A stretch of DNA of 64,000 nucleotides from Amycolatopsis japonica (GCF_000732925.1 NZ_CP008953.1:6882001-6946000), one strand, 5' to 3'; counted from the stretch's first letter, positions 1 through 8,578 are shown. Program-made: numbers and translations. The notes: generated from the sequence alone by a model not told the origin.

Positions 1-728
1 CCGCCACAACGGTCTCCCAGTTGACCGTTCGGCGCGTATTCCGACGAACTACCGAAGCTGAACGGCATCCTCCCATCGCCCCGACGGCGATCTGCGAGAC
101 GAACACTGACGGAACGGCTGCCCGCTTCAGTGCGAGGTCTCGGACATGTCCGATCTTATGGTTCCGGTTCAGAGGTTCGGCGAGTGAAGTCTTTGGTCTG
201 CCTCGTGGTCGCGAGTCACCCGACGCGTCCCCCCTGTCCCCAGTAAAGCGCGCACACCATGTCAGCCCCAGCTGATGCGCACATGTGCAGCATGGCATGA
301 ACAATCCATGTCGGCAATTGACGAACAGTGTGATTTTCGTAGTGAAGGGAGCCCACAAGATCAATATCCGAAACTCCGCATGCGGTATTGACTCGATTGG
401 CGAACATAAGTAAAGCACCCGCGTACACGCTTGTCCGGGCACTCCGGATTGGGCTGTTCGCAGGCTCCCTTAGGCCGTTCGCGCGGCTTGCCTTCTACTC
501 GGAGGATCACTGCCCCCGCCGGTTCACGTTCCGTTCTTCGACACTTGTTCACACGAACGGCCGAGTCCGCTTCCCACGGTCTGGTCGGCGTGGAACGCCA
601 GGAGCAAAGTGAAGGCGGGCATGATGTAAAGCGGTCAGCCCCAGGCCATCCACGACGTCGTGGCACCCCCGGCAATTCATGGGATGAAATGGTGTTCACG
701 ACCGGCTGGACGGATACACCCGTAAAAC
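1..728. other. No convincing gene
   Basis: Short open frames occur on both strands, but none has a ribosome-binding site, a recognisable domain or typical codon use. The first 480 bases are less GC-rich than the rest of the window. I see no tRNA, rRNA or transposase remnant. It lies beyond the vanHAX terminator and may be the upstream region of a gene outside the window. Confidence 0.5.
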
Positions 729-776
729 GTGAAGGCCCCCTTGCCTCGGCTGAGCCGAGGGAAGGGGGCCTTCACG
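729..776 (-). terminator. Hairpin terminator after vanX
   Basis: A 15-base arm (729-743) pairs with 762-776 and a second inner 7-base stem surrounds a TGA loop; one G-G mismatch separates the two. It starts ten bases after the vanX stop codon, so it probably ends vanHAX transcription. Its outer arm (GTGAAGGCCCCCTT) recurs elsewhere in the window, see 5614-5672 and 39571-39625. Confidence 0.75.
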
Positions 777-785
777 CGCGCCTGC

Positions 786-1394
786 CTACTCGATGGGGAA
801 ATCGAAATAGGTGTCCGGGTGAGGCTCGTCCTTCAGGGTGTAGTGCCACCACTCGCACTCGTACGAGCTGAAGCCCGAGCCCTCCATGACCGCGCAGAGG
901 TGCGCGCGGTTCTTCGCGGCCTCTTCCGGCACACCGTCGGCACCGTGGTGCGAGACGACGTCCATCAGGTCGTGGTCGCCACCCATGTCGGCGAGCTCAC
1001 CGGTGTCCAGGCGGTAGAGCGTCAGGTCCACCGTGCTGCCCCGGCTGTGCCCGGACTTGGTGGCCACGTAGCCCTGTTCGAACATCTGGGGTCGCTCGAT
1101 GTTCGGGTAGTGCCTGGCCTTCTTCCGGCCGTCCTCGGGCTCTTCCGCCCAGCGCATGAACCGGTCCACGGCGCGCTGCGGGCGGTACACGTCCCAAAGG
1201 AGCAGACCGAAGCCGAGCTCCGCGGCCTTGTCCCGCGCCTTTTCCAGCGCCGCGCAGAACGCACGCGTGCCGACGACACGGTTCACCAGGTAGCCGTCCA
1301 CCGGCTTGCCGGTGAAGTTGTCCCACGTGGCGTACTTGGCGTCCCAGCGGATTCCGGAGACGACCTCGTCGACGAAGACGAAATCATCCCTCAT
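786..1394 (-). CDS. vanX: D-Ala-D-Ala dipeptidase VanX
   Basis: Zinc dipeptidase that hydrolyses cytoplasmic D-Ala-D-Ala, so that cell-wall precursors end in D-Ala-D-Lac and escape glycopeptide binding. The 202-residue length is that of VanX. The zinc ligands fall at the canonical numbers: H116 and D123 in SGHSRGSTVD, and H184 in ECEWWHY with catalytic E181; R71 is in WDVYRPQR. The ATG overlaps the vanA stop by 11 bases, so translation is probably coupled. It is the last gene of vanHAX and is followed by a strong hairpin. Very secure assignment. Confidence 0.96.
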   Translation of the reverse strand: MRDDFVFVDEVVSGIRWDAKYATWDNFTGKPVDGYLVNRVVGTRAFCAALEKARDKAAELGFGLLLWDVYRPQRAVDRFMRWAEEPEDGRKKARHYPNIERPQMFEQGYVATKSGHSRGSTVDLTLYRLDTGELADMGGDHDLMDVVSHHGADGVPEEAAKNRAHLCAVMEGSGFSSYECEWWHYTLKDEPHPDTYFDFPIE

Positions 1395-2430
1395 TCGTCA
1401 CGTCCGCCAGCGTCAGCTTCACCAGGCGGTCGATCACGTCGCCGAGCGAGAGGCCGGCGGCGTTCATCATCCGCGGGTAACGGCTGTACGAGGTCAGGCC
1501 GGGCAGGGTGTTGACCTCGTTGAGCACGACACTACCGTCCTCCTTGAGGAACAGGTCCACCCGCGCGAGCCCGCTGCAGCCCAGCGCGCGGTAGATGACC
1601 TTGGCCGTCTGCTGCACGAGGTCGCGCGAGGAGTCCGGGATGTCCGCGGGGACGATGAAGCTCGAGTTCTCGGAACCGGTCTCGGGGCTCTCCTCCTGGT
1701 GGATCTTGAAGAAGCCGTGGGTCAGCGCGACGCGGTCGACCTCGCCCGCGAACAGGTCCTCGCCGTCGCCCAGGATCGAGCAGCCGATCTCGCTGCCGAT
1801 GACGGCCTCTTCGATCAGGATCTTCGCGTCGTACTGGCGCGCCTCCGCCAGCGCGGCGGGCAGCTCCTCCTTCGAGGAGACCTTGCTGACGCCGAACGAC
1901 GAGCCGGAGCGGGCGGGCTTCACGAAGACCGGGTAGTTCAGCTCGTCCGCGTCGACGTCCTTGTCCGGCGTGACGATGTGGAACGTCGGCGTCGCGATAC
2001 CGGCACCGTTGACGACGGAGTACGTGAGGGACTTGTCGATGCACATGACCGAGCTCGGGAGGTCGCAGCCGACGTAGGGGACGCCGGAGATCTCCAGCAG
2101 GCCCTGCATCGCGCCGTCTTCACCGAACTTGCCGTGCAGCACCGGCAGCACCACGTCGAGGGCGATCGTCTCGTACTTGCCCTCGTCCAGGACGAGCAGA
2201 CCGTGCACCCCGCGGTCCGGCGACAGGACGGCCGGGCGGACGTTCCCGTTCTCCCAGTCCTCGGCGGGGCCGTCGCAGAGCATCCAGGAGCCGCTCTGGG
2301 TGATCCCGATGTAGTACGGCTCGTACTTCTCGAGGTCGAGGTTCTTCTGGACCTCACGCGCAGATTTGATGGAGATAGGATGTTCTTCGGAAAGCCCGCC
2401 GAACAGAATTCCGATTTTCAGCCTACCCAT
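1384..2430 (-). CDS. vanA: D-Ala-D-Lac ligase (VanA type)
   Basis: ATP-grasp ligase that joins D-Ala to the D-lactate made by VanH. The product starts MGRLKIGILFGG, typical of VanA/Ddl proteins, giving 348 residues. The segment FFKIHQE followed by GSENSSFIVPA resembles the VanA omega loop, whose His (H244 in VanA) is linked to D-Lac preference, so this is the resistance ligase and not a housekeeping Ddl. I chose the ATG at 2430 because it lies one base after the vanH stop with GGGAAG just upstream; a 19-codon upstream extension is open but has no support. Middle gene of vanHAX. Confidence 0.94.
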   Translation of the reverse strand: MGRLKIGILFGGLSEEHPISIKSAREVQKNLDLEKYEPYYIGITQSGSWMLCDGPAEDWENGNVRPAVLSPDRGVHGLLVLDEGKYETIALDVVLPVLHGKFGEDGAMQGLLEISGVPYVGCDLPSSVMCIDKSLTYSVVNGAGIATPTFHIVTPDKDVDADELNYPVFVKPARSGSSFGVSKVSSKEELPAALAEARQYDAKILIEEAVIGSEIGCSILGDGEDLFAGEVDRVALTHGFFKIHQEESPETGSENSSFIVPADIPDSSRDLVQQTAKVIYRALGCSGLARVDLFLKEDGSVVLNEVNTLPGLTSYSRYPRMMNAAGLSLGDVIDRLVKLTLADVTNEG

Positions 2431-2431
2431 A

Positions 2432-3463
2432 CTACTTCCCGCTTTCGAATTGGAGACAATTGATGATGGAGTTTTCAACAGTGTCACTCAGTGCGTGGTC
2501 CGTGTAATAGGCGGTATGCGGACTGATGAGCACGTTCGGCAGCTTTTCCAGCCGCAGCAACGTTTCACTCTCGAGCGGCTTGTTCCGGCAGTCGGCGTAG
2601 AAGATCCCTTCCTCTCCTTCGACGACGTCCAATGCCGCTCCGCCCAGTTTTCCGTCTTCCAGTGCCGAAATGAGGGCTTCGGTTTCGATGAGCGGGCCAC
2701 GTCCGGTGTTGATGATGTACGCGCCGTCCTTCATCCGCTCGATGTTCTCGCGGTCGAGGAGATGATATGTGTCCGTATTGAGCGGCACATGGAGCGTCAC
2801 GATGTCGCTCTGCTGGAGCAATTCGTCGAGCGGAACGTAATCGGCCGACGCGGTCAGCAGCGTGTCGTAGGCCAGCACCCGGCAGCCGAAACCACGCAGC
2901 CGGTCCAGCACCGCGACCCCGATCCGCCCTGTTCCGACCACTCCGACGGTCAGATCGCGCAGCTCTTTCCCGCGCACTTCGTTCAGCCGGTAGTCGTGGA
3001 CCTCGGTGCGGCGGACGATGGACTTGGCGTCGCGCACCGCCATCAGCATCAGCATCAGCGTGAAATCGGCCACGCTGTCGGGCGAGTAGGCGACATTGCC
3101 CACGGTGATACCGACGCTCGCCGCGTAGTCCACATCGATGTGGTTGAAGCCGATGCTCCGGGTGGAGATGTATTCGACACCCGCTTTGCCGAGTTCGAGA
3201 AGAATGGAGTTCGTGACCTTGGTCTTGTGACCGATACTGATGCACCGATTTCCGGAGACCAGCCCGATATTGGCCTCGGATACCGGCTCGTCCACAATGG
3301 TCGGAATTACGCCGAAACGAGGAGCCATCTCCCGGAACAAGGCGGCCTCGTCCGATCCGCAACCATAAATCGTGATTCCCCTCGCCAAGACGGCCGAGGA
3401 GGAGGCGGACGCCGGCGATCCGGTGCGGGGGGCAGCTGATCGCGCTGGTTCGCTGTGGGTCAT
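2432..3463 (-). CDS. vanH: D-lactate dehydrogenase VanH
   Basis: NADH-dependent 2-hydroxyacid dehydrogenase reducing pyruvate to D-lactate for the VanA ligase. Visible motifs are the Rossmann loop GVVGTGRIG, the RSIGFNH segment, INTGRGPLIE and the catalytic His segment SPHTAYYTDH. The conserved core begins near ARGITIYGCG; about 27 poorly conserved residues precede it, longer than transposon VanH (about 322 aa). The ATG at 3463 has TACAAT seven bases upstream, which fits a leaderless transcript; ATG at 3472 is an alternative. No vanR/vanS lies in this window, so control must come from elsewhere. Confidence 0.92.
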   Translation of the reverse strand: MTHSEPARSAAPRTGSPASASSSAVLARGITIYGCGSDEAALFREMAPRFGVIPTIVDEPVSEANIGLVSGNRCISIGHKTKVTNSILLELGKAGVEYISTRSIGFNHIDVDYAASVGITVGNVAYSPDSVADFTLMLMLMAVRDAKSIVRRTEVHDYRLNEVRGKELRDLTVGVVGTGRIGVAVLDRLRGFGCRVLAYDTLLTASADYVPLDELLQQSDIVTLHVPLNTDTYHLLDRENIERMKDGAYIINTGRGPLIETEALISALEDGKLGGAALDVVEGEEGIFYADCRNKPLESETLLRLEKLPNVLISPHTAYYTDHALSDTVENSIINCLQFESGK

Positions 3464-3584
3464 GCCCGACATTGTAGGCAGCGCGTTGTTGCCGCTTCTT
3501 ATGGGGTTTTCGATGCCCCGACAATAAGTTACCAACTGGTAGCGCCGAGTGCACGTCGTTGTCGCTCACCTGCGCCGCACAGCT

Positions 3585-4310
3585 CTACCGCAGATCTTGC
3601 CCACCTCCCCCGGACGCCGGAACCGCCCCGTGACCGATGCCACAAAGCCATCCGGACACGAGGTCCGCGAGGTGTTCGGGCGCGTCCCTGGCCACCAGGT
3701 GACCCGCCGACGGGACGCGGACGACGGTGACCTGACGGCCTGCCGCGCGCAGACGGCCGACATCGGCGTCGCGCAGCGGCGATCCCTGGCCGCCGTGCAC
3801 CACCAGGATGGGCAGGTCCACGACCCCGGCCGTGGCGAGCAGGGCGGGGCCCGAGCCGAGGACGTCGTCCACCAGGCGGGCGTAGCGGCCGGTGAGTCCA
3901 TGGAAATCGAGCCACGAACGCGCCCTGCCCGGCTCCAGGTCGGGTACGACGTCGACGAGCACGAGCCCGGACGCGCGCGCCGCGACGGCGGGATCCGCGA
4001 GCGCCGCGATGGCGGCCAGGCCACCGACCGAGGCGCCCACCAGGACGACCGGCGCGGGCTGGCTCGCGATCATTCCGGCCACGTCGTCGGCCAAGGCCCG
4101 GAGCGTGGTCGCCCGACCGGAGCTGTCGCCGTGTCCGCGCAGGTCGAAGGCCACCGACCGGAAGCCGTTCCGGGCCAGCACCGCGGCGACCGGCGTCCAG
4201 ACCTCGCGGCGCTCCCCGCCCGCGTGGAGCAGCAGGACCGTCGGGCCGGCTCCGGTCACCGTGCCCCGCAGGGTGACCTCGCCCAGGTCGAGGCTGATTT
4301 CGGTACGCAT
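3585..4310 (-). CDS. Alpha/beta hydrolase
   Basis: A 241-residue cytoplasmic alpha/beta-hydrolase of unknown substrate. It shows the oxyanion region LLLHAGGERR, the nucleophile elbow GASVGG (Ser), DLRGHGDS after strand 4, and a C-terminal catalytic His in SAGHLVARD. The ATG at 4310 is preceded by AAGGGGG; upstream codons open in frame cross the operator region and are rejected. It is divergent from the TetR gene at 4379, with two identical operator half-site pairs between them, so it is probably the repressor's target. It reads towards vanH, 121 bases away, and read-through is possible but not shown. Confidence 0.85.
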   Translation of the reverse strand: MRTEISLDLGEVTLRGTVTGAGPTVLLLHAGGERREVWTPVAAVLARNGFRSVAFDLRGHGDSSGRATTLRALADDVAGMIASQPAPVVLVGASVGGLAAIAALADPAVAARASGLVLVDVVPDLEPGRARSWLDFHGLTGRYARLVDDVLGSGPALLATAGVVDLPILVVHGGQGSPLRDADVGRLRAAGRQVTVVRVPSAGHLVARDAPEHLADLVSGWLCGIGHGAVPASGGGGQDLR

Positions 4311-4321
4311 GGCATCCCCCT

Positions 4322-4341
4322 TACCTTGGACCGTCAAGGTA
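4322..4341. promoter_or_regulatory. TetR operator copy 1
   Basis: TACCTTG, six bases, CAAGGTA: a perfect 7-base inverted repeat in the divergent region between the hydrolase and TetR genes. The same half-sites with the same spacing recur at 4349-4368. Confidence 0.8.
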
Positions 4342-4348
4342 ACGCAGA

Positions 4349-4368
4349 TACCTTGGCCCATCAAGGTA
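4349..4368. promoter_or_regulatory. TetR operator copy 2
   Basis: Second TACCTTG-N6-CAAGGTA site, 27 bases from the first and ending ten bases before the GTG start of the TetR gene, so binding should also repress the regulator itself. Confidence 0.8.
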
Positions 4369-4378
4369 CGATCCGCCC

Positions 4379-5044
4379 GTGACGACTTCCCGCGCACGAC
4401 GGGCGCCCGAAGAGGCCCGGCGGCTGATCCTCGACGCGGCCGCTTCCCTGCTCGGCGAGTCCGGCGTCGCCGCCGTCCAGATGCGCGCCGTGGCCGCGCG
4501 GGTCGGCATGACCGACGCCGGCGTCGCCCACCACTTCGGCAACCGCGAAAAGCTGCTCGCCGAACTCCTCCGGCACGGCGGCCGCCGTCTCCGGGACGCC
4601 CTTCAGGACCTGCTCACCAGCTGGCTGGACCACGACGCCGACCTGCTGGAATTCGTCGAAGCCCTGCACACGCTGTACCGCGACGGCTACGGCGAGCTCG
4701 CGGTGGCGCTGCACGCGGCGGGCTGGCGCGACCCGGGCAGCGGGATGCTCGACCCGGTCGTCGACGCCCTCCACCGGCTCCGGCCGCCCGGCGGCTCACT
4801 CGACGACACGCGGCTCGCCGTCGCCGCCCTGCACCAGGCGATGGCCACGGAGCCCCTGTACGGGAGCGATTTCCGGCGCAGCGCCGGGCTCACCGGTGCC
4901 GCGGCCGACGACTCGTCCGCGCAAGTGCGCTGGTGGGCGCGTCAGCTCCATTCGGCGCTCGGGCTCAGGCCCGATACGGCCCCTGGTCCCCGAGATCCGG
5001 GCTCACCCGAGGCGTCCGGCCCTCCTGCCCGGGCACCGGGGTGA
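4379..5044 (+). CDS. TetR family transcriptional regulator
   Basis: A 221-residue regulator. The N-terminal helix-turn-helix (about residues 14-60) contains ILDAAASLLGESG, AVAARVGMTDAGVAHHFGNREKLL, the classic TetR DNA-binding pattern; the C-terminal part is a ligand/dimerisation domain with no recognisable ligand class. The GTG at 4379 is the only sensible start since operators occupy the DNA upstream. It probably represses itself and the divergent hydrolase through the twin sites at 4322-4368. Its 3' end overlaps the convergent membrane-protein gene by 80 bases. Confidence 0.88.
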   Translation: MTTSRARRAPEEARRLILDAAASLLGESGVAAVQMRAVAARVGMTDAGVAHHFGNREKLLAELLRHGGRRLRDALQDLLTSWLDHDADLLEFVEALHTLYRDGYGELAVALHAAGWRDPGSGMLDPVVDALHRLRPPGGSLDDTRLAVAALHQAMATEPLYGSDFRRSAGLTGAAADDSSAQVRWWARQLHSALGLRPDTAPGPRDPGSPEASGPPARAPG

Positions 5045-5429
5045 CCGTCACCTCCCGCACCGGTTCGGCGTCATCGTCCGCGCGCTTCCGCCGCCGCGCG
5101 CCGACCGCCACGTCGTCCTCGCGCCGCCGGGCGAGCACGGACAGGGTGAGCACATGGGCCACGGCCATGAGCAGCAGGAACACACCCAGCCTGCCGACGA
5201 ACGCGGCCGTCGAACCGGACCAGTCCGGCGCCACGACCGCCAGCAACGCCAGCATCCCGATCGCCGCCAGATGGAAGACCGTCACCACCATCCAGGCCAC
5301 CGATCCGCTTCCCTCGCGGGCGTCCGGTGCGGCCAGGAAGCGGCGGGCGCCGCGGTACAGGACCTGGCCGTCCGCGACGACGAAGATCAGGCCGATGATC
5401 AGGAAACCCGGAAGTTCGTTGTCGGGCAT
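4965..5429 (-). CDS. Small membrane protein, three TM segments
   Basis: A 154-residue protein of unknown function. Three hydrophobic helices are visible (FLIIGLIFVVADGQVLY, VAWMVVTVFHLAAIGMLALL, LGVFLLLMAVAHVLTLSVLA), followed by a charged cytoplasmic-looking tail rich in Arg and Asp. The ATG at 5429 has GGAGGAGG upstream. Its last 80 bases overlap the end of the convergent TetR gene. No family recognised. Confidence 0.7.
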   Translation of the reverse strand: MPDNELPGFLIIGLIFVVADGQVLYRGARRFLAAPDAREGSGSVAWMVVTVFHLAAIGMLALLAVVAPDWSGSTAAFVGRLGVFLLLMAVAHVLTLSVLARRREDDVAVGARRRKRADDDAEPVREVTVTPVPGQEGRTPRVSPDLGDQGPYRA

Positions 5430-5551
5430 CGTTGCCTCCTCCGTTTCCCGGGGGATACCCGCGGAACGCCGGGAGACGGGCCTCATGCCTCGATCGTGTG
5501 ACCGGCCGGGTCCGTGAAGGCCCCCTTGAGGGACTTCGTTCGGCGGGCGAA

Positions 5552-5606
5552 TGTCCCCAATGTGGCATTGGGGGCGCTGAGCGTCTCCAATGCCACATTG
5601 GGGACA
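5552..5606. repeat. Inverted repeat, 20-bp arms
   Basis: Arms 5552-5571 and 5587-5606 (TGTCCCCAATGTGGCATTGG and its complement) are perfect, with a 15-base loop. The left arm is itself nearly palindromic (CCCCAATG-TGG-CATTGGGG), so cruciform or alternative hairpins can form. It sits in the intergenic repeat cluster 5510-5836. Confidence 0.75.
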
Positions 5607-5613
5607 CACGCAT

Positions 5614-5672
5614 AAGTCCGTGAAGGCCTCCTTGAGGGACTCAGGGTCCCTCAAGGAGGCCTTCACGGACTT
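5614..5672. repeat. Perfect 27-bp hairpin
   Basis: Arms 5614-5640 and 5646-5672 are perfectly complementary with a 5-base loop. They contain the GTGAAGGCCTCCTTGAGGGAC variant of the dispersed GTGAAGGCCCCCTT family. A lone left half-copy lies at 5510-5536. It could terminate transcription in both directions. Confidence 0.8.
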
Positions 5673-5720
5673 GCGAGGCGCCACACGAGCCCCATGAGCA
5701 CCAGCAGTCACAGCGGCCGC

Positions 5721-5771
5721 GTGTGAAGGCCTCCTTCCCCCGGCTCAGCCGAGGAAACTCGACCTTCACAC
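5721..5771. repeat. Degenerate copy of GTGAAGGCC palindrome
   Basis: Starts GTGTGAAGGCCTCCTT and ends ACCTTCACAC with an inner CGGCTCAGCCG stem, as in the vanX terminator, but the right arm has lost part of the pairing. Confidence 0.6.
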
Positions 5772-5780
5772 CGTCCCCAA

Positions 5781-5835
5781 GTACATGAAGGCCCCCATCC
5801 TTGCGCCTAGGTACAGGAAGGGGGCCTTCACGTAC
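5781..5835. repeat. GTGAAGGCCCCC palindrome, near the end of the 450-aa gene
   Basis: Arms 5781-5796 and 5820-5835 pair with one mismatch (GTACATGAAGGCCCCC). The right arm ends 11 bases beyond the stop codon of the minus-strand gene ending at 5847, which suggests a terminator role. It closely resembles the element at 39571-39625. Confidence 0.7.
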
Positions 5836-5846
5836 TTCAGCGAGCG

Positions 5847-7199
5847 TCAGCGAATGCCCTGCGCCAGCCGTTCCCCCAGGCCTTCGACGTCGTCGAGCGC
5901 TGCTCGCAGCTCGGCGGCGTACTCCTCGGCCCCGGCCCGCAGGCCCCGCTCGACGACGTCCACGGCATCGAACGTCTCGACGTCCCCTCCGCTCAGCGCC
6001 GCGACGGATTCCTTGACGACGGCGCCGAGCAGGAGTTCTTCGGGGACCCCCGGCGCCCCTTCCAGCGGCCAGACGAGGTCGTCGAGCACGCTTTGCCCGC
6101 CGACTTCGCGGACCAGGCCGGCCGCGGTGCCCCCCGGCACCCGGAAACCCTCCGGCAGCACCGCGCGGACGCTCATGTTGTGCGAAAGCCAGTACAGCAG
6201 CTGCGCGTTCACTTCCAGCTTGACCGGCTTCGGCGCCAACCACAGCGTGAGGTTCACGTAGTACTCGGTGAGGCGATCGAGCACTTCGCCGCCTTTTTCG
6301 AAACCCCACAGGTTGATGTCGAAATAGTGGTGCCAAGTGGCGTCGGCGACGATTCGTCCGACGCCGGCGGCCGCGCCGTCGTACACGCAGGACACGCCGT
6401 AGACCTGGCCGTTGCGCTTGTCGGTGCCCTGCGCGACGATTTCGGGCTTCGGCTGCCCCGAACGGCCGGACGGCCAGACATCCGCGGGGAATTGCGCCGG
6501 GATGACCAGCTGCCCCTCGTGCATGTGGTCCGGGAAGATCGTGATCGGTCCCCGCCGTCCCTGGAACAGCACGTGCGGCCTGCCGAACCGCTTCCGCAGG
6601 ATCAGCTCCTGCGGGTACGGGTCGAGATCGTTCGGAATCGGATTGTTGATGTCACTGCCCCACGGATCCGGCTGGTGGGTGTTGTGGCTGAACTCGATAC
6701 TGGCGTCCGGCCGGTCGTTCCAAACCCGCAGCTCACCCGCGCGTGGGACCCGGTGCCCCAGTGCCCGCCCCAGGTTCAGGTAGTCGGGCAGCGACGGATC
6801 CGCTCCCGGCGGACGCGGATTCGAGTGGTCGCCGCAGATGAGCACGCCACCACCGGCGTCCATCCACGTCCGCAGCGCGGCGACCTCCGCGTCCACGAGT
6901 TCGTTTTCCGGCTCCCCCGGCATGTTGGACTGCAGGATGCCGAAGAACCACACCTGCTCGTAGCGGCCGAGCACTTCGGAAGTGAGTTTGTTGGCGGCGT
7001 GCCCGCCTTCGTGCCGGTTGATCAAATCGATCTCGAACTCGGCGAAGAAAGGCTGATTCCCCAATAGGAGATCACGGATGATTCCCAAGGAGAAGCCGCC
7101 GTTCCCCGAGAAGCCGACGAAATCGGTGTAGAACAGAATTCTGATCTTCGGCTTGGCGAGCGGGCTGACTTGATCAGCGACGAGACGCGCGTCGAACAT
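5847..7199 (-). CDS. Conserved hypothetical protein, amidotransferase-like N-terminus
   Basis: A 450-residue protein I cannot assign. No signal peptide or TM helix is visible. The N-terminal half (KIRILFYTDFVGF, then YEQVWFFGILQSN, then TWMDAGGGVLICGDHSN) alternates strands and helices like class I glutamine-amidotransferase/ThuA-like folds that build a flat-ended active site. The middle has DHMHEGQLVIP and an ATWHHYFDINLWGF segment often seen in such domains; the C-terminus is helical. The ATG at 7199 has AAGGGGGAAT upstream. It is divergent from the PerM gene and flanked by repeat palindromes downstream. Function unknown. Confidence 0.75.
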   Translation of the reverse strand: MFDARLVADQVSPLAKPKIRILFYTDFVGFSGNGGFSLGIIRDLLLGNQPFFAEFEIDLINRHEGGHAANKLTSEVLGRYEQVWFFGILQSNMPGEPENELVDAEVAALRTWMDAGGGVLICGDHSNPRPPGADPSLPDYLNLGRALGHRVPRAGELRVWNDRPDASIEFSHNTHQPDPWGSDINNPIPNDLDPYPQELILRKRFGRPHVLFQGRRGPITIFPDHMHEGQLVIPAQFPADVWPSGRSGQPKPEIVAQGTDKRNGQVYGVSCVYDGAAAGVGRIVADATWHHYFDINLWGFEKGGEVLDRLTEYYVNLTLWLAPKPVKLEVNAQLLYWLSHNMSVRAVLPEGFRVPGGTAAGLVREVGGQSVLDDLVWPLEGAPGVPEELLLGAVVKESVAALSGGDVETFDAVDVVERGLRAGAEEYAAELRAALDDVEGLGERLAQGIR

Positions 7200-7406
7200 C
7201 GGTATTCCCCCTTGCTTGAAGCGCCATGCCGTCCTCCCCGGCGGCGCCCTCCCTTCCACGTATACCGGAACTTCCGATGATCGTGCAGGCACCGGAGCGC
7301 GCCCGAAAGGGCGGCCCGGGACGCGCTTTTCGCCCGCGCCGGGCGATCTTCGGATACCGGCGATCTGCCACCGTGGAACACCGATCCGCCTCCCGGAAGG
7401 TGCCGC

Positions 7407-8570
7407 ATGGTGCGAATATCGTTCGACGAATTCTCCGCGTACCGGTTCCGCCGCCGGAAAACCGGCGGGCGACGGAAAACCCGGAGCCTCACGAAACGGC
7501 CGCCCCCGATACCGGCGCCACCTCCCGCCACCGGCACCCCGTTTCCCCGCGCACTGGTGGTGCTTCTGGGATCCGCCGCCGCGGTCGTCGTGCTGGCCGG
7601 ACTGAGCGCCGTCGCCTGGCTGGCCGGGCCCGTGTTCCTCGCCCTCGTCATCGTGATCACCCTCGACCCGGTGCGGACCTGGTTGCGCGGCAAGGGTTTC
7701 CCACGCTGGCTCACGGTCGCCGTCCTGGTCGTCACCGTCTACGCCGCGTTGCTCGCGCTCTTCCTGGTGGTCGTGGTCTCCCTCGCGCAGCTTTCCGCCC
7801 TGCTCCCCCGCTACGCCGGACAGGCCGACGAACTCCTCCGTGACGGAACGGCGTTCCTCGGCCGGTTCGGGGTCGGCGAACCACAACTGCGCGAAATTCT
7901 GTCCACTATGGACACGGGTAAGCTGATCGGGTTCGCCGGATCCCTGCTCGCCGGCGTCTGCGGCCTGGTCACGAACCTGGCCTTCCTGCTCGCCTTGATG
8001 CTCTTCCTGAGCACCGAATCGGCGTGGGCCGGGCAACGGCTCGGCCGGATCTCGCGCGATCGGCCGTGGGCGGGCGCGGCGTTGCGGCGGTTCGCCTTCG
8101 GCACGAGGCGGTACCTGGTGGTGACGACGGTGTTCGGCGGGGCGGTGGCGATACTCGACACGATCGCGCTCGCCCTGCTCGGCATCCCGGCGGCCGTGCT
8201 GTGGGGGCTGCTGTCCTTCGTCACCAACTACGTGCCCAACGTGGGTTTCGTGATCGGGGTGGCCCCGCCCGCGCTCATCGCGCTCCTCGACGGCGGCTGG
8301 CGCGCCATGCTCGTGACCATCGCCGTGTACGTCCTGCTGAACTTCGTGGTGCAGTCGCTGATCCAGCCCCGGTTCGTCGCCGAGTCGGTCGGTCTGTCCA
8401 CTTTGGTCACCGTACTCGCGCTGGTGTTCTGGACCTGGCTGCTCGGGCCGCTCGGCGCCGTCCTCGCCGTGCCGGCGACGCTGCTGGCCAAGGCGCTGCT
8501 CATCGACGTCGATCCGCGGGCGCGCTGGGCCGAGGCGCTGCTGTGCTCGCCGGATCGCCGGAAGGGCTGA
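7407..8570 (+). CDS. AI-2E family (PerM-like) membrane permease
   Basis: A 387-residue integral membrane protein of the AI-2E transporter/UPF0118 family. After a basic, proline-rich N-terminal tail of about 45 residues come paired helices (LVVLLGSAAAVVVLAGLSAVAWL, FLALVIVITLDPVRTWL), a soluble helical region (about residues 135-180), and C-terminal helices including the family-typical LLSFVTNYVPNVGFVIG and the end FWTWLLGPLGAVLAVP. The family exports small molecules or ions; substrate here is unknown. ATG at 7407 follows GGAAGGTGCCGC. It converges with the LAL regulator gene, eight bases apart. Confidence 0.88.
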   Translation: MVRISFDEFSAYRFRRRKTGGRRKTRSLTKRPPPIPAPPPATGTPFPRALVVLLGSAAAVVVLAGLSAVAWLAGPVFLALVIVITLDPVRTWLRGKGFPRWLTVAVLVVTVYAALLALFLVVVVSLAQLSALLPRYAGQADELLRDGTAFLGRFGVGEPQLREILSTMDTGKLIGFAGSLLAGVCGLVTNLAFLLALMLFLSTESAWAGQRLGRISRDRPWAGAALRRFAFGTRRYLVVTTVFGGAVAILDTIALALLGIPAAVLWGLLSFVTNYVPNVGFVIGVAPPALIALLDGGWRAMLVTIAVYVLLNFVVQSLIQPRFVAESVGLSTLVTVLALVFWTWLLGPLGAVLAVPATLLAKALLIDVDPRARWAEALLCSPDRRKG

Positions 8571-8578
8571 CCGCCCGC

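Noticed and set aside
21..871. Several overlapping small open frames at the left edge
   Set aside because: No domain, poor codon use and no ribosome-binding sites; one overlaps vanX in antisense.
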